In this document: positions 1-8,048 of the stretch, piece after piece
How the letters are laid out: each line of letters opens with the position of its first letter
How positions within the stretch are numbered: position 1 is the first letter of the stretch
Assembly: GCA_014238335.1 (NCBI GenBank)
Contig: JABABI010000055.1
Span: forward strand, 1-46,873
DNA length: 46,873 bases
Direction of reading: 5' to 3'
Source: Fuerstiella sp.
GTDB taxonomy: Bacteria > Planctomycetota > Planctomycetia > Planctomycetales > Planctomycetaceae
Program-made: the position numbers and the translations under genes
The notes under the pieces: generated by a model
Databases searched by the model: none
Seen by the model: only the letters and a program-made list of their open reading frames with translations
Told to the model about the DNA's origin: nothing

Positions 1-1
1 A

Positions 2-1549
2 AATGTTACTTACAACACGACCAGTAACTGGCGCCCATGGATGATGCCGGGCGACACACCAGGCCACATCATGTCGGAAGGTTATGGCAAGAAAGTCAGC
101 AGCCTGGATGAATTGCCGGCGGATTACCTGGCGATTCCATATGTTTGCGACTGGGACGGTGATGGCGATTCTGACCTGCTGGCCGGTGGTTTTGTGACGG
201 GTTGGGTCTTTCTATTTGAGAACGTGGGATCGCTGGACGACGGCACACCTGATTTGCGGGCGCGGGGGCCGCTTACGGTGGACGACGAACCACTCGACAC
301 CGGTTGGGCAGCCGCGCCGGTTACGGTGGACCTGGACCATGATGGGGACCTGGATCTGATCTGCGGCGCCAAATCGGTGACACCCGCTGGCGGAGACACC
401 AGCGACCCGACCGGCAATCTGCTGTACTTTGAAAACGTCGGTAACCGCACACGACCGAAGTTAAAGCCGCGTCCCTTTCCTGCCAGCGGTCCGCCGCAAA
501 CCGGCACGACTCTCATGGCGCCGGTCTGCGACTGGAACGGAGATTCGCTGCCCGACCTGCTGCTGGTGACTCGCGCTTCAATGCAGGTTTTCGCTGTGCC
601 CAACGTCGGCTCACGAAAAGCACCACTGTTCGACATGGATAACCCTGCGATCCCCGCCGTGTGGACCAATCAGTCAATTCCCCCCGGCACGTTCATGGAT
701 TGGAATCATGATGGTTTGCCGGATCTCATGAATCGTTTCAGCGTGTTTCTTAATGATGGTACCGGTCTGCCGCATTCATTTTCGCGGCGCACGAACATCA
801 TGGCGGGGCAGCAGCCGATTCGACATCCTGCGCCGCACGGAGATGAAAATTCCTACGTCACACTGCACGACATGGATGGCGACGGCGATCACGATTGTAT
901 CTATGGTGCTCACAGTGGCTATATTTGGTTTCACGAGAATACTGGCAGCGATGACTCACCGGCGATGGACGTAACCGGCTACCGCCTGCCGCTGATCGGC
1001 GGCGGAATGGTGCGTGTGGGAGAAGCTCCGGCAGACAGGAAACCGGGTTTCAATTTTACCGACCTGCAGGGCGCCCGTCCCAAACCCGCGCCTGCGGATT
1101 TCGACCAGGACGGTCGCGTGGATCTCGTCATTGGTGACACCTATGGCCGAGTTCGCTATTTCCGAAACGAAGGCCGCGACAAAAACGGCCAACACTCTTT
1201 TGCTGCACCAGTGATGATTCATCAGAGTAAATCTCGTTTGAGCGTCCATGCGGCGGACTGGACGGGAGATCTTGTTCCCGACATTTTCGTCATTACCGGA
1301 TCACGTGTTGATCTGTTTCCCAATCGAGGCATCCGGGGGCGTGGCGATTTTGGAGAATCAACACCGGTGCCACTGCCAAAGAGCATTGGCGGATTTCATG
1401 GTGTCTCACCGGGCGACATCAACGGCGATGGCGACACCGACATGGTCTATCACACCTCGGCCCGCATCACCTGTTACGTCGAACGATCGTTTCTGCGACA
1501 TGGGTATCGTGAGGCAACGGTCGTAGACATTGCGAGCAGGGAAAAGTAG
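2..1549 (+). CDS. FG-GAP/VCBS repeat protein, 5' end outside window
   Basis: The reading frame is open from the first complete codon of the window, so the visible 515 residues are the C-terminal part of a longer protein; the ATG at 41 is very likely internal. About eight repeats are visible, each with an Asp-rich calcium-binding-like core such as DWDGDGDSD, DLDHDGDLD, DWNHDGLPD, DMDGDGDHD, DFDQDGRVD and DINGDGDTD, usually followed by a hydrophobic segment and a YFEN or WFHEN-like strand. This is the pattern of FG-GAP/VCBS repeats, which build a beta-propeller in exported proteins. A role in binding extracellular polymers or in surface adhesion is inferred from the family only. No catalytic domain can be seen in the visible part. 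The next gene downstream is a pseudogene, so no operon partner is evident. Confidence 0.85.
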   Translation, partial: NVTYNTTSNWRPWMMPGDTPGHIMSEGYGKKVSSLDELPADYLAIPYVCDWDGDGDSDLLAGGFVTGWVFLFENVGSLDDGTPDLRARGPLTVDDEPLDTGWAAAPVTVDLDHDGDLDLICGAKSVTPAGGDTSDPTGNLLYFENVGNRTRPKLKPRPFPASGPPQTGTTLMAPVCDWNGDSLPDLLLVTRASMQVFAVPNVGSRKAPLFDMDNPAIPAVWTNQSIPPGTFMDWNHDGLPDLMNRFSVFLNDGTGLPHSFSRRTNIMAGQQPIRHPAPHGDENSYVTLHDMDGDGDHDCIYGAHSGYIWFHENTGSDDSPAMDVTGYRLPLIGGGMVRVGEAPADRKPGFNFTDLQGARPKPAPADFDQDGRVDLVIGDTYGRVRYFRNEGRDKNGQHSFAAPVMIHQSKSRLSVHAADWTGDLVPDIFVITGSRVDLFPNRGIRGRGDFGESTPVPLPKSIGGFHGVSPGDINGDGDTDMVYHTSARITCYVERSFLRHGYREATVVDIASREK

Positions 1550-1619
1550 TCCAACGTCGCTTCGGTTCAGCGACTTGCTGGAAATCTTTGCTCCCGCTCC
1601 CGGCTTCACGCGATCGTCA

Positions 1620-2340
1620 TTGATCTCGCAGGTTCCAGGGTCTCCAGCGGTTGGAGCAGTTCTTGCGCAATCGGTGAAAAACGAAGCCTGACACAGTGAA
1701 ATCTGCGCGGGCTGCAGAGTTTCGCGACGACGACGCAGGACAGCACATTCTGCGTGTCGGCAGATATGCCGCAATCATCGCACAGAGCATGGGAATGACG
1801 CCCGAGTACGTCGACATGAGTGAACAGGCGGCTCAGTGACACGACGTCGGCAAGATCGGCATTCCGGACCGTATCCTGCAAAAACCCGGCAAGCTTACCG
1901 ACGGTGAACGTCAGGAGATGCAATTGCATTCGGGCTATGGCAAGAAAACCTGGCAATCCGTTACGCAGCAGGGTCAGCATTTAACTCTTGTGCACTCACA
2001 GATCGGGGGCAGATTCTGGAGGCAACGCACGCGCCCCTTCTGCAGATGGCGTACCGAATTGCTTTGGCACACCATGAAAGGTGGGATAGCACACGGTATC
2101 CGGTAGGTCTTGCCGGGAACGACATCCGTCTTGAAGGTCGCATCACTGTTGTGTCCGACGTCTTCGACGCGCTCAGTTCACAGCCGCTGTGCATGAAAGC
2201 GTTTTCCGTGGACGGGTACTTCCGAATTGTAGATGAAGGATGAGGTACCCATTTTGAGCCGGATGTGCTGCACGGCTTCTTCAGATGCAGCGATGCCGCT
2301 GTCCGGGTACAGATGGATTTCCTGGACACTGACAGGTCGA
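1620..2340 (+). pseudogene. HD-GYP domain protein (c-di-GMP phosphodiesterase type), decayed
   Basis: Translating across frames gives an almost complete HD-GYP domain. In the first frame one reads RLEQFLRNR, a stop at 1675-1677, AAEFRDDDAGQHILRVGRYA, a stop at 1837-1839 and then directly HDVGKIGIPD, the HD signature. After a frame change near 1995-2010 the second frame (from about 2010) reads GQILEATHAPLL, IALAHHERWDSTRYP (the normal GYP motif is eroded), LEGRITVVSDVFDALSS, then a stop at 2241-2243 followed in frame by GTHFEPDVLHGFF, the usual end of the domain. Three in-frame stops plus at least one frameshift show that no intact product is made. Intact relatives are often RpfG-like response regulators that hydrolyse cyclic di-GMP; no receiver domain could be found upstream. 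The normal genes on both sides argue against poor sequence quality as the cause. Confidence 0.85.
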
Positions 2341-2484
2341 TATGGCATGCATCGCTGCACGGTGTTCACGGGGACCTGTTACGTGTTTCCACCCATGACA
2401 TCTACGGCGCTGGTGCATGCCGTCGCCGCACAGGCAACATGATCCTGCGCAGGAAACAGGGGCGGGTCCGTACGACATGGGATT

Positions 2485-3522
2485 TCAATCCGGTGACACC
2501 GAGCCTGGTATGACTCCCAAGCAAACCGTCACGAATCGGTGATCAGAACCAACGTCTGTGCCGACGGCGTATGACGAACATGATAGTTCGTGTGTGGTCA
2601 ATACGTGATCCAGCACCAAACCGAATGGGAACATCGGGTGCTGATACCAGGTGGGAGTACAGTCGAATGACTGACTGGCTCTGTGCAGTCCGGCAGCGTG
2701 TGCGAATTCTGCAAAGACGGGAGACCACGGCGTCAGGTTAAGATCGCCCACCACGATCACCGGTACGCCAGGCGCCTGTTTCTGCAGGCTCTTAACTTCC
2801 TTCGCCAGCAGTTTAAGATGTCTGTTTCGGTGAGAGAATCCACGTTCGCCGATCGGCGGCAACGCGTGGGTGGCCATAAGCTGAAACCGTTGCCCGTTGA
2901 CGGTCAGAACAGCGACAATTGATTGAATGGATTCGTCGTTGAAGTACGTCAGCTTCGCCGATTCGAATTCGTATCGGGAATACAGACCGATCCCGAAGTT
3001 GCCGTTATCCTGCGAGTCAACCAGCGAAAACGGATAGTCATGCTGAAAAACGTTCGCCAGGTGCTTCCGCAGTCCGGAACTGAGTTCCAGAACGGCGATG
3101 ACGTCAGCATCTGCCGATTGCAGTTCCGCTTCGACACCAACGTAATTGGCATTACTCGTGAAAACGTTGGCCGTGGTGACGGTGATCGCCGCGGTCATCG
3201 CATGGTCTGACTTTTGCTGTACAACAGACTCGAAAAAGGGCAGATGAACTGCCAGCAAAACCACTTGTGGCAACAGCCACCGCCAGCGTCGATAGACACT
3301 GGTTACAAACGCAGTCGCGATAAGACCAAGTAACCATTGGACTCGCAGGTTTGCAGACAGGTCGCAAAGCCAGAAGTTTTCGGCGAACAGCGACATAATC
3401 GTCACCACCACGAGAGCAGCAATCGCCACCACATTGCACAGCCAAATGCCGTCACGGACGGCGCAAAAGCAACGTTTGCCAGTCTGAGGCGGTTCGCGTT
3501 CGGGACTGTGCGGCCCGGTCAT
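2485..3522 (-). CDS. Membrane-anchored endonuclease/exonuclease/phosphatase family protein
   Basis: A 345-residue protein if started at the ATG at 3522, which lies 7 bp after the stop of the upstream xylose isomerase gene; a start at 3597 would overlap that gene and is less likely. The N-terminal third holds about three hydrophobic segments (around IWLCNVVAIAALVVVTIMSL, VQWLLGLIATAFVTSVY and WLLPQVVLLAVHLPFF), then a catalytic domain with TTANVFTSN, VIAVLELS, FGIGLYSRY, THALPP, VVGDLNLTPWSP, LDHVLTT and GSDHRFV. The GDLN and GSDH motifs with the upstream Asn and Glu are the metal and phosphate residues of the EEP (DNase I-like) fold. Substrate cannot be told from sequence; nuclease or phosphodiester hydrolase acting outside the cytoplasmic membrane is inferred. 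It probably shares a transcript with the isomerase gene. Confidence 0.85.
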   Translation of the reverse strand: MTGPHSPEREPPQTGKRCFCAVRDGIWLCNVVAIAALVVVTIMSLFAENFWLCDLSANLRVQWLLGLIATAFVTSVYRRWRWLLPQVVLLAVHLPFFESVVQQKSDHAMTAAITVTTANVFTSNANYVGVEAELQSADADVIAVLELSSGLRKHLANVFQHDYPFSLVDSQDNGNFGIGLYSRYEFESAKLTYFNDESIQSIVAVLTVNGQRFQLMATHALPPIGERGFSHRNRHLKLLAKEVKSLQKQAPGVPVIVVGDLNLTPWSPVFAEFAHAAGLHRASQSFDCTPTWYQHPMFPFGLVLDHVLTTHELSCSSYAVGTDVGSDHRFVTVCLGVIPGSVSPD

Positions 3523-3529
3523 CGGTTCG

Positions 3530-4843
3530 TCAAATGTACTGATTGATAAGATTTTCCAGCATCTCCTGACGACCGCTTTGGTTGGTGTCAGCCTCACCTT
3601 TTTCTGTCATGTACGCTTCGAGTTCGGAGAAACTTGCATGACCCTGCTCAATGCGTTTGCCGATTCCTTCGTTGTAACTGCTGTAGCGATCCCGCACGAC
3701 GTCCGCCAGTGCCTGATCGGACCGAATCCGAGCCGCCGTTTTCAGGCCACGAGCAAACGCATCCATGCCGCCGATGTGAGCGTGGAACAGGTCTACCGGG
3801 TCAATGCTTTCCCGACGGACTTTTGCATCAAAGTTTGTTCCTCCGGAACCGAGTCCGTCCTGAGCCATGATCACCAGCATCGTCTGTGTTGTCAGATAGA
3901 TGTCAGTGGGGAATTGATCCGTGTCCCAGCCCAGCAACAGATCGCCGGTGTTGGCATCAATGCTTCCCAAAGCGTTCTGAATCCGAGCATACTCAAGCTC
4001 ATGCATCATCGTGTGACCAGCCAGAGTTGCGTGGTTGGTTTCAATGTTAAGTTTGACCACGTCCAGCAGACCGTACTGTCGAATAAAGTTCAGGCAGGCC
4101 GCCGCATCGAAATCGTATTGATGCTTGGTCGGTTCCTTCGGCTTTGGTTCAAAGAGAAACTGTCCCGTGAACCCGATTTCTTTGGCGTAGTCATTGGCCA
4201 TGTGCATGAACTGGGCCAGGTGGTCCAGTTCTCTTTTCATGTTCGTGTTGTACAGATTCATATAGCCTTCACGACCGCCCCAGAACACGTAGTTCTCACC
4301 ACCAAGTGCATGAGTCACCTCGATGGCTTTTTTCACCTGGGCCGCGGCGTACGCGAACACGTCGGCGTTCGGGCTGGTAGCGGCTCCGTGCATAAAGCGA
4401 GGATTGGAAAACAGATTGGCCGTGCCCCACAGTAACTTGACGCCGGTTGCTTCCTGTGACTCCTTCAGTTTCGCCGCAACGGCATCGAAATTGGCGTTGC
4501 TTTCCGCCAGAGTCGCACCTTCCGGCGCGACATCGCGGTCGTGGAAACAGTAATACGGCACACCGAGTTTGGTGATGAATTCAAATGCCACGTCAACACG
4601 GCGGAGCGCATTGTCCACTGAATCTGTTCCATCGTCCCACGGGCGATTCAGAGTCGGCGCACCAAACGGGTCAACGCCTGTGCCACGAAATGTGTGCCAG
4701 TAACACACGCTGAATCTCAGCCAGTCCCTCATGGGCCGGCCTTCAATCATTTCCTCAGGATTGTAGTGCCGGAAGGCCAGCGGATTTCGAGAATCGGGGC
4801 CTTCGAAGGCGATCGTCGGGACATCAGGAAAAAACTCGCTCAT
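3530..4843 (-). CDS. xylA: Xylose isomerase
   Basis: A 437-residue protein, the normal length of the long (class II) xylose isomerases, which interconvert D-xylose and D-xylulose (and glucose/fructose) with divalent metal. The start at 4843 was chosen because the protein then begins with a typical FPDVPTIAFEGP stretch; the frame continues upstream to 4969 without family similarity. Family motifs include SVCYWHTFRGTGVDPFG, the catalytic His region CFHDRDVAPEG, FEPKPKEPTKHQYD, LNIETNHATLAGHT, LLGWDTDQFPTD, GGTNFDAKVRR and HAHIGGMDAFARGL, which carry the metal-binding Glu, Asp and His residues. No xylulokinase or pentose transporter is nearby, so it is a stand-alone isomerase here, followed by an EEP protein 7 bp downstream. 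The 348 bp divergent gap upstream presumably carries its promoter. Confidence 0.96.
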   Translation of the reverse strand: MSEFFPDVPTIAFEGPDSRNPLAFRHYNPEEMIEGRPMRDWLRFSVCYWHTFRGTGVDPFGAPTLNRPWDDGTDSVDNALRRVDVAFEFITKLGVPYYCFHDRDVAPEGATLAESNANFDAVAAKLKESQEATGVKLLWGTANLFSNPRFMHGAATSPNADVFAYAAAQVKKAIEVTHALGGENYVFWGGREGYMNLYNTNMKRELDHLAQFMHMANDYAKEIGFTGQFLFEPKPKEPTKHQYDFDAAACLNFIRQYGLLDVVKLNIETNHATLAGHTMMHELEYARIQNALGSIDANTGDLLLGWDTDQFPTDIYLTTQTMLVIMAQDGLGSGGTNFDAKVRRESIDPVDLFHAHIGGMDAFARGLKTAARIRSDQALADVVRDRYSSYNEGIGKRIEQGHASFSELEAYMTEKGEADTNQSGRQEMLENLINQYI

Positions 4844-5191
4844 CGAACGTTGACTTTCAGAGCAATAAAATAAAAACCGCAGCGGGCTGCAGATTGAGAA
4901 ATCCCCAAGGGGACAGCAGTTTAACGAGGCCTGTGCCGGAATAAACTCAGTCGCCTCTGTTGTCTGCAACCTTGCTTGAAATGGGGAATGTCGATCACCA
5001 CCCCGATGCCAGTCTGTGAATCTTGTTGGCCGTCATTCCGAGAACGTGGAATACCAGCAAATTTTGCCGATTTTTCGACGGTTCGACGGAAGGAATGCTG
5101 AACTGCTTTACTGAAATGGGGTCGATTGGCGATCAGATTCTGTGGTAGCCTACCCACCCTGTTGAGAAAAGAATTTCCGGGAGGTTCACGG
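4844..5191. other. Divergent intergenic region between xylA and an exported protein gene
   Basis: These 348 bp separate two genes pointing away from each other, so both promoters should lie here. I see no convincing -35/-10 pair, operator palindrome or coding segment. The region contains the near-repeat TTTTTCGACGGTTCGACGG at about 5071-5090. The only clear signal is the ribosome binding site of the rightward gene at its end. Confidence 0.5.
5178..5184 (+). promoter_or_regulatory. Ribosome binding site for the gene at 5192
   Basis: A GGGAGG core lies 7-8 bases before the ATG at 5192. It decides the start in favour of 5192 over the in-frame ATG at 5126, and the resulting protein begins with a signal peptide. 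Such a strong site is rare in this window, where most starts have no obvious Shine-Dalgarno sequence. Confidence 0.7.
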
Positions 5192-6124
5192 ATGAACATT
5201 TTGCAATCACTGAGCGTCTTTTCCTGTGCCCTTTATTGTTTCTGTGCGATTCTGCCGGCGGATGCCATCGCTCAGGACACGGTATCGTCGGTTAAAAAAA
5301 CGACTGCCGCGACGCCAACGGACGACGCGCAAAAATACTTGCTGAGGTTCGCGTTCAAGGAAGGTGAAACGCTGCGGTACGAGACTGAGCAACGAGTAAC
5401 ACAAAAGGCCGTCGCTGCAGCCGGGGCGAAGGTCGATTTGTCGACAGTGAAACAAACGCGTCTGTTCCGTGTGGGCGACGTCAGTGACCAGGGTGAAGCA
5501 CAGGTTTCGATGCAGTTCGAGCATGTGCGCATGGAATTGCGGTCCGACGATCAGCCGATCGAAGTATTTGACACGTCCATGAAGGAATCCGAAGTGCCGA
5601 CCAAGTTCCGGGCTGCCGCACGCAAGCTGATGAGACCTGCTCCCACATTTACCCTGCGGACAGAAGGCACGCCGGTTTCCGATGAGGGGGTGGAACAGAT
5701 CCCAAAGGAAGGGCAGGCTGGGTTCATGATACCACTGCCTCGTGAGCCCATTGCCATTGGGCAAACATGGAAAGTTAATATTCAGCCGAAAGTCCGGATC
5801 GCAGAGGGCGTCATGCGAAAGATTTCTTTGCTGCGGACCTACCGATTAAAGGAAATCGATGGTGATTTTGCCACCATTACATTTGCGACGTCTATCGCAT
5901 CAAAAGTCAGATCGCCAGCCATCAAAGCCCAACTGCTGCAGGCAACGCCTCGCGGCACAATTCTGTTCAACGTCAAACTTGGACGCGTGTTAAAGCGGGA
6001 ATTGACATTTGACCGGTCGGTTATGGGAGCCGTCGGGCCCAATACTATTCTGACCGCTCAGGGAAGAACGACCGAAACGTTGCTGCCGGATGGTGAGAAA
6101 CAGGCGGCCGTGTCTGCTCGCTGA
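5192..6124 (+). CDS. Exported protein of unknown function
   Basis: A 310-residue protein with an N-terminal signal peptide (hydrophobic core LSVFSCALYCFCAIL, predicted cleavage after ADAIAQ). The mature part begins with LRFAFKEGETLRYETEQ and is predicted to be beta-rich, with IGQTWKVNIQP and a C-terminal stretch around TPRGTILFN and LKRELTFDRSV. This arrangement resembles planctomycete exported proteins annotated as DUF6263-like, but that assignment is from memory of the pattern and is weak. No catalytic motif is visible. It is preceded by a strong ribosome binding site and followed by a 507 bp gene-free stretch, so it looks monocistronic. A role at the cell surface or in the periplasm is inferred from the signal peptide only. 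Confidence 0.75.
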   Translation: MNILQSLSVFSCALYCFCAILPADAIAQDTVSSVKKTTAATPTDDAQKYLLRFAFKEGETLRYETEQRVTQKAVAAAGAKVDLSTVKQTRLFRVGDVSDQGEAQVSMQFEHVRMELRSDDQPIEVFDTSMKESEVPTKFRAAARKLMRPAPTFTLRTEGTPVSDEGVEQIPKEGQAGFMIPLPREPIAIGQTWKVNIQPKVRIAEGVMRKISLLRTYRLKEIDGDFATITFATSIASKVRSPAIKAQLLQATPRGTILFNVKLGRVLKRELTFDRSVMGAVGPNTILTAQGRTTETLLPDGEKQAAVSAR

Positions 6125-6631
6125 CACGGGACTGGCGGCCAGCGTCGGTAAGTGTTGGTAAGTGTTGGCACACTCTCTACTTCCCAGAAACCGGCCCGCA
6201 AGTTGTGAGGCCAGGTTCACCTACGTTGCACAGCCTGACAGCCCAATGGTGTGCGTCCCGGGTTTCCCTTTCGGGCTACCGGCCATCCCGGACTGGACTC
6301 GTCGGAGCGCTTTGAAGGCCGGGGGACTTTCCTCCCCGTCACCAGTTACGGGCACATGGGGAGGCTTGCCGTGTGAGCAGAGATGCTGCCATGTGTGCCA
6401 CTGCACAACACGAAACTGACAGAGATCGCCCCCGAAGTGTAAGTTAGGGCAAGACGCGATAAAAGACAGCTTAGGGTGGATGAGACCCTGTGTTTATTGA
6501 ACTCTGCGTTGGATCGGGCGAGAGGTCTGTCTGCCGGCCAGGCTGTAGGGAAGCTCAAGGGCCGAACGGAACGGCCTCACACCTCTTTTAATGACGGGCC
6601 CGAAAGGGGGGGCGCGCATAAGGAATCTGCC
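6125..6631 (+). other. 507 bp gene-free stretch, possible structured RNA or long leader
   Basis: No convincing coding sequence is found in this stretch. It opens with a 10 bp tandem duplication (6147-6166), is rich in G and C runs, and contains several short complementary segments, for example a CCCG/CGGG pair around 6258-6276 and CGGGCCCGAAAGGGGG near 6595-6610. It ends at the start of the thioredoxin-like gene, so it could be that gene's leader, an independent RNA, or the remnant of a mobile RNA such as a group II intron 5' part. I could not find a domain V, an intron-encoded reverse transcriptase or a match to RNase P, tmRNA or 6S RNA. The short open frames on both strands have no family similarity that I can recognise. 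Confidence 0.35.
6147..6166 (+). repeat. Tandem 10 bp duplication
   Basis: The 10-mer GGTAAGTGTT occurs twice without gap, 23 bp after the stop of the upstream gene. It lies outside any gene and may be a simple slippage product. Confidence 0.8.
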
Positions 6632-7636
6632 GTGACGTTACGATGTATTCGAGCTGTTGGATGTCTGTGTGTGCTGTTAGTTTTCTTGTCATCTGCTATG
6701 GCTGGGGGATGGGAACATGACTTTGAAACGGCGTTGAGCCGAACCAGGGGCAGCCAGCAACCGTTGTTGATTCATTTCCACGCGAGCTGGTGTGGGCCAT
6801 GTCGCAGCATGCAACGAAATGTTCTTAATACAGCAGAGGTGTTGTCGACGCTGACGACGAACATCGTGAGTGTCAAGGTTGAGACGGATGCACGTCGCGA
6901 CCTGGTTCGACGGTACGGTATCACGACCCTGCCCAGTGATGTCATCATTGCTCCGGATGGAAAGGTGATGCATAGAGCGTCCGGCGCTGTGTCTCGCGCC
7001 GGCTATGTGACAAAGCTGACACGTTATGGCAGGTCCGAACATGCGTCGTCGCCGAATGGCGTGGTCCAGTCCGCAACTTGGCGCACCAGCGGCGCAATAC
7101 AACGTCATCGGCAGCCGATGCTGACGCAGGCGATTACCGCACCGGAATCAACGGTCGCAGCCTCAGAACCGACAGTTGCGGTGCAGGACCTGGAGATCGA
7201 GGCGGATGCCAAAAGTCCGTTCGATGCTGACTTCACGAAAATCGATAATGCCCAGGATCCCGATCCTTCATTCACCACAACACATCGCCGAGAATCGGGT
7301 GGGCGGTTCGGACTCGACGGTTACTGTCCGGTGTCGCTTTCGACTGAATCGCGATGGGTTCGGGGCGCCACTGAGTACCAGCGCGTCATTTATTCGCTGA
7401 GCACTGCAGCGCATCTGAAGATGTTTATGGCGAATCCTGACAAGTACATTTCGTATCTGCACGGTTGTGCTCCAGTGGAGCTGGAAAACGACAACAGAAT
7501 ACAACTCGGAGCAATCGAACTGGGAGCGTCTTATCGGAAACGCATCTATTTCTTTGCCTCTGAAAACAACCGAGCAGCATTCCTGAAGACTCCGGAGAAA
7601 TTTTCGGCGGACCAGTCCGTGGCAGGCGCTAATTGA
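6632..7636 (+). CDS. Exported thioredoxin-like protein with two YHS-like modules
   Basis: A 334-residue protein starting at a GTG at 6632, preceded by AAGGAA six bases upstream; this start gives a proper signal peptide (core GCLCVLLVFLSS, cleavage near SAMAGG). Residues about 30-130 form a thioredoxin fold with the redox motif WCGPC in HASWCGPCRSM and the cis-Pro loop TTLPSDVI. A low-complexity linker follows (about 145-215, rich in A, P, T, E). The C-terminal part has two tandem modules: GYCPVSLST to NPDKYI and GCAPVELEN to TPEKFSA, each starting with a Cys-Pro-Val-like motif and ending with F-x-x-x-P-x-K-Y/F, the look of YHS domains, which often bind metal. A role in periplasmic thiol chemistry or metal handling is inferred. 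Upstream lies a long gene-free stretch. Confidence 0.8.
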   Translation: MTLRCIRAVGCLCVLLVFLSSAMAGGWEHDFETALSRTRGSQQPLLIHFHASWCGPCRSMQRNVLNTAEVLSTLTTNIVSVKVETDARRDLVRRYGITTLPSDVIIAPDGKVMHRASGAVSRAGYVTKLTRYGRSEHASSPNGVVQSATWRTSGAIQRHRQPMLTQAITAPESTVAASEPTVAVQDLEIEADAKSPFDADFTKIDNAQDPDPSFTTTHRRESGGRFGLDGYCPVSLSTESRWVRGATEYQRVIYSLSTAAHLKMFMANPDKYISYLHGCAPVELENDNRIQLGAIELGASYRKRIYFFASENNRAAFLKTPEKFSADQSVAGAN

Positions 7637-8048
7637 TCGGCTGGCAACAACGCACAGATTCTGAGCGCCCCGCCTGCACGCAATTCCACCCATGGAAACA
7701 CAGGGCGGTGACGGAAAGACGTGACGAAGGGTGCAGTCACGGAATGTAGTGAAATCGCGAGGGTGGCTGGAGCGAGGAGCGAGTGAAACCCCGGGGCTTC
7801 CGTCGCAGGCTCAGTCCAGCCGCCGGCCACGCACGCGTCCGGTCCCACAATCCGTGACTGCCCCCGTGAAGAAGTTCATGCCGCTCTGCGTTTCGGCGTG
7901 TGACAAACTCTTATTCGTGTCCAGCCCGCGCTTTACTGCGCGCCGGTGGATGTTGACCGTGGCCGTGAGTATGATGTTTACAGTCGGCGGAAGCAGTTTC
8001 CGTTTGACACGCTCGTGAGTGCCTGGGTTGTGTGCCGTGATTTATTCG
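7637..8048 (+). other. 412 bp intergenic region with a large imperfect inverted repeat
   Basis: No gene is seen here. The central part (about 7762-7832) can fold into a large imperfect hairpin whose arms include GGCTGGA (7765-7771) and TCCAGCC (7815-7821), with the self-complementary CCCCGGGG between them (about 7790-7797). The right part leads into the DUF1549/DUF1553 gene; no clear promoter or ribosome binding site could be fixed, so the start of that gene is uncertain. Confidence 0.5.
7765..7821. repeat. Inverted repeat, candidate stem-loop
   Basis: The arms GGCTGGA and TCCAGCC are perfectly complementary, and the sequence outside them (GTGGC left, GCCAC further right) extends the pairing with a bulge. 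The loop contains the palindrome CCCCGGGG. No T tract follows, so it is not a standard terminator. It may be a member of a dispersed intergenic repeat family. Confidence 0.55.

Noticed and set aside
6315..6345. GAGGAAAGTCC on the minus strand, the conserved start of bacterial RNase P RNA
   Set aside because: The matching downstream elements (ACAGAA...GGCTTA and the J11/12 region) are absent on that strand within the expected 300-400 bases, so the match is chance.
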